Origin: Bin87 sp963668585
GTDB taxonomy: Bacteria; Chloroflexota; Dehalococcoidia; Lucifugimonadales; UBA3495
DNA length: 64,000 bases
Assembly (NCBI GenBank): GCA_963668585.1
Contig: OY764869.1
Location: forward strand, 2,418,001-2,482,000
Direction: 5' to 3'
The stretch's first letter is position 1. The number at the start of each line of letters is the position of its first letter. The notes under the pieces were generated by a model that did not search any database, had not been told where the DNA came from, and worked only from the letters and a program-made list of their open reading frames with translations. Of the stretch, positions 62,031 to 64,000 are shown piece after piece. A program made the position numbers and the translations under genes.

Positions 62031-62874
62031 GGGAGTGTCGTCAAAACAATGTGAGGGTGATAGATTGGAGTGAGTTGGGAGAGTTTGGAGGGTGGGGAGT
62101 ATGCGAGCAGCGCACCGGCGCCACGATATGACTGATGATGTTTGGGAGCGATTGAGGCCGCATCTGCCCGGGGGAGAGGGCAAGCAGGGCAGACCGGCCC
62201 ATGACAACCGTCGGTTTATCGACGCCGTGTGCTGGATTTTGCGTACCGGAGCGCCCTGGCGGGATTTGCCGCCGGACTACGGAGACTGGAAGAACACTCA
62301 CCGGCGGTTCTGCCGCTGGCGGGATCGGGGAGTGTGGTCCGGACTGCTGGAGGCGGTGATGGATGACCCTGATTTCGAATGGCTGATGATCGACGCCAGC
62401 TATATCAAGGCCCATCCCCATAGCGCTGGGGCCCGGGGTGGCAACCAGGCCATGGGCCGCACCAAAGGGGGCTGAACAGCAAGCTGCACCTGGCGGTGGA
62501 CTCCCACGGCATGCCGGTCAGGCTGGCCGTTACCGAGGGCACGGAGGCCGACTCCTCCCAGGCATTGCCTCTGATCCAGGGGATCGAGGCCCAGTGCCTG
62601 CTGGCGGACAGAGCCTACGACACCAATGAAATCATAGCCACGGCCCGGGAATTGGGCATGGACCCAGTGATACCACCGAAGAGGAACCGGAGGGAGCAGC
62701 GGGACCATGACCCGGCGCTGTACCGGTTGAGACACCTGGTGGAGAACGGTTTTCTGGAGTTCAAGCAGTGGCGCGGCGTGGCGACCCGTTATGCCAAGAG
62801 AGCCGCGTCTTACCTGGCCATCTGCCAACTCCGGGCAGTGATGGTCTGGAGCAAACTCTTTTGACGACACCCCC
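62031..62874 (+). mobile_element. IS5-like (IS427 group) element, 844 bp
   Basis: Ends form an inverted repeat: GGGAGTGTCGTCAAAA at 62031 and its complement TTTTGACGACACCCCC ending at 62874 (one mismatch). The flanks share TA (possibly CTA), fitting the short target duplications of the IS427 group. It carries a two-frame transposase in the plus direction. Confidence 0.85.
62101..62864 (+). CDS. IS5-family transposase made by -1 frameshifting
   Basis: The first frame (ATG at 62101) reads MTDDVWERLRPHLPG, NRRFIDAVCWILRTGAPWRD and MIDASYIKAHPHSAG (first catalytic Asp). It would stop at the TGA in AAAGGGGGCTGA near 62466. A -1 slip on that run gives GRTKGGLNSKLHLAV and continues with LLADRAYDTNEI (second Asp) and HLVENGFLEFKQWRGVATRY (Glu). 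Such slips are standard in this group. No other damage is visible. Confidence 0.85.
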
Positions 62875-62996
62875 TAATGAGTTACCTGGCGCGGGTAAAA
62901 CAGGTGCCGGCGGGAACGTGCTCGGCTGCGTTCCGGCGGGTTTCATCGCTTCGACTCGACATATCGGTCTCGTTGGTGGGATCTAGTTATTGTCGT

Positions 62997-63206
62997 TCAC
63001 GGTGTGTTGCCCACAGCCACATGATCGATCCATGGGCTGCCGTTGCCGCCTTTGCCACCACCGTTCCCCGATGAGAACCCGTCGCAACCTCCCTCTCCCG
63101 GGAGGTCGCCGCTGCTGTTGTCCCGAGACGATGCGGGGTTGTACAGCATACCCGCGATGATGATCACTATCACCAGGACCGCGACGATGATGAGTGCGTA
63201 CACCAT
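62997..63206 (-). CDS. Small single-helix membrane protein
   Basis: A 69-residue protein from the ATG at 63206, with TGGAG about 9 bases upstream. A long N-terminal helix (ALIIVAVLVIVIIIAGMLYN) is followed by a Gly/Ser-rich tail (GFSSGNGGGKGGNGS) with one Cys. It has the look of a small anchored or secreted peptide. Function unknown. Confidence 0.5.
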   Translation of the reverse strand: MVYALIIVAVLVIVIIIAGMLYNPASSRDNSSGDLPGEGGCDGFSSGNGGGKGGNGSPWIDHVAVGNTP

Positions 63207-63568
63207 GGTTGTCGCTCCATCTCGTTGCTGGACGGATGACACCCGTAGCGGGCTCACACCGGATTGATGGATCCCATACACTCCGCGTTTACTGACCTCC
63301 ACACTGGATGGTTCGTTACCCAGGACCTCGCGCCAACCGGAGACCTTTGCTTGTCCAAAATGAGGCCGACGGAGCTGAGAAATCGCCCTAGAGGGCATGT
63401 ACACACGCTGTGGCGGCAGTTTCGGGCGTTTCAGGTTCTGGGGTCGTTCCGCGGGCCAAAGCCCTTCACAGCGCGCGTTTCGATCAACAGGCGCAGCGGT
63501 ACGAACCGCAAGATGGACAGCCACAAGCGGCGAGAAACGGCTGATTCTCACCCTTTATAACCCAGCGG

Positions 63569-63845
63569 GTAGAGGGTACTTGGCTCAAAACTACGTGCGG
63601 TCCAGGGTGTTTCTGAAAAAATATGTGCCATTTGGGGATTTTATTTGGTCAGCGACCACGCACTGGACTAGTTTTAGCCAAATACCCTCTACACCCCTCT
63701 ACTTTTTGCAATTGGGGGCAAGGATTTGGGTATTCCCTACTCAAAATGGGTGCAAAAAAACAGTAGAGGGACCCGCAGTGAGGCCCTCTACTGGCCCGGT
63801 TTGACCATCTACACCCTCTACGAGGGGGAGAGGGTGTAGATGGTC
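63569..63845. repeat. Cluster of three palindromes, origin-like
   Basis: Palindrome 1: arms 63569-63593 and 63669-63692, nearly complementary (GTAGAGGGTACTTGGCTCAA...; one gap, one mismatch). Palindrome 2: AGTAGAGGG (63762-63770) and CCCTCTACT (63784-63792). Palindrome 3: perfect 17-bp arms 63803-63819 and 63829-63845 (GACCATCTACACCCTCT and its complement) with a 9-base loop. The motif CCCTCTAC recurs at least seven times. It lies at the 3' end of the leftward gene at the window edge, as the 28-bp inverted repeat does at the 3' end of the primase gene. Confidence 0.8.
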
Positions 63846-63856
63846 CGGTTGAGAGT

Positions 63857-64000
63857 TTATTCTGGAGGGACCCAAACGCGCCGACCCTTGAAATCGCCCT
63901 GGGTCGCGCTTTTGCGCTTCCAGCCGGCGCGAATCAGGCCGGACGCGATTTCGCGTTGCAGTTTCTGTTGGCGATCTAGCAGGCCCGATACCTCGTCGGC
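63857..64000 (-). CDS. C-terminus of a leftward gene, possibly replication-related
   Basis: The last 47 codons of a gene that enters from the right edge, ending TAA at 63857-63859. It reads LLDRQQKLQREIASGLIRAG and WKRKSATQGDFKGRRVWVPP, like the winged-helix end of phage primases or mobile-element replication proteins (GWxxxRxxxxGxRVWVPP). The stop is 12 bases beyond the palindrome cluster. Too little is visible for a firm call. Confidence 0.5.
   Translation of the reverse strand, partial: ADEVSGLLDRQQKLQREIASGLIRAGWKRKSATQGDFKGRRVWVPPE

Overview
The window looks like part of a high-GC chromosome of a free-living bacterium, most likely a Chloroflexota of the Dehalococcoidia/SAR202 kind. This is inferred from style: long secreted proteins with Thr/Pro-rich spacers after a lipobox, beta-sandwich and fibronectin-like add-on domains, a DNA methyltransferase fused to an HNH domain, and a glycine-betaine synthesis pair typical of saline habitats. 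No rRNA or other phylogenetic marker gene is present, so the placement is not proven.

Layout. Three leftward blocks of small, tightly overlapping genes look phage- or plasmid-derived: 1-1.4 kb; 14.1-24.4 kb (ParB-like protein, many mini zinc-binding proteins, HNH nuclease, phage-type primase-helicase, helix-turn-helix protein) ending close to a tRNA-Gly; and 43.2-49.2 kb (second long ParB-like paralogue, DUF1643 protein, twin lipoproteins). The right edge (63.6-64 kb) begins another leftward gene with an origin-like palindrome cluster behind it. Between them lie chromosomal or accessory genes: a broken NYN nuclease and a secreted serine protease (2.2-6.0 kb); a restriction/defence-like stretch (7-13.5 kb) with an insertion-split methyltransferase, an AlbA_2/Schlafen-like gene and a three-gene cassette of unknown function; two methyltransferases for glycine betaine synthesis (25.7-27.6 kb); a NarL-type two-component system (28.4-30.3 kb); an IS scar and an MFS remnant (30.5-32.5 kb); a large periplasmic-binding protein (32.7-35.1 kb); and an oxidative cluster of FAD oxidoreductase, MMPL transporter, cytochrome P450 and, divergently, a DUF2236 oxygenase (35.3-42.6 kb). 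From 49 to 63 kb the DNA is a graveyard: IS630, IS1182 scar, UvrD-like helicase wreck, IS21, two NERD-like wrecks, HEPN and retropepsin-like remnants and an IS5 element.

Genes that probably work together: the two betaine methyltransferases (glycine to sarcosine to dimethylglycine to betaine); the sensor kinase and its response regulator; P450, MMPL pump and FAD enzyme as one leftward operon for making or modifying and exporting a hydrophobic compound; and the primase-helicase with the perfect 28-bp inverted repeat at its 3' end as a possible replication module.

A striking theme is decay by single events. Many genes carry one in-frame stop, one frameshift or one IS insertion and are otherwise readable, which suggests recent loss and high mobile-element activity. 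Because TAG and TGA also end intact genes here, stop-codon reassignment is not supported.
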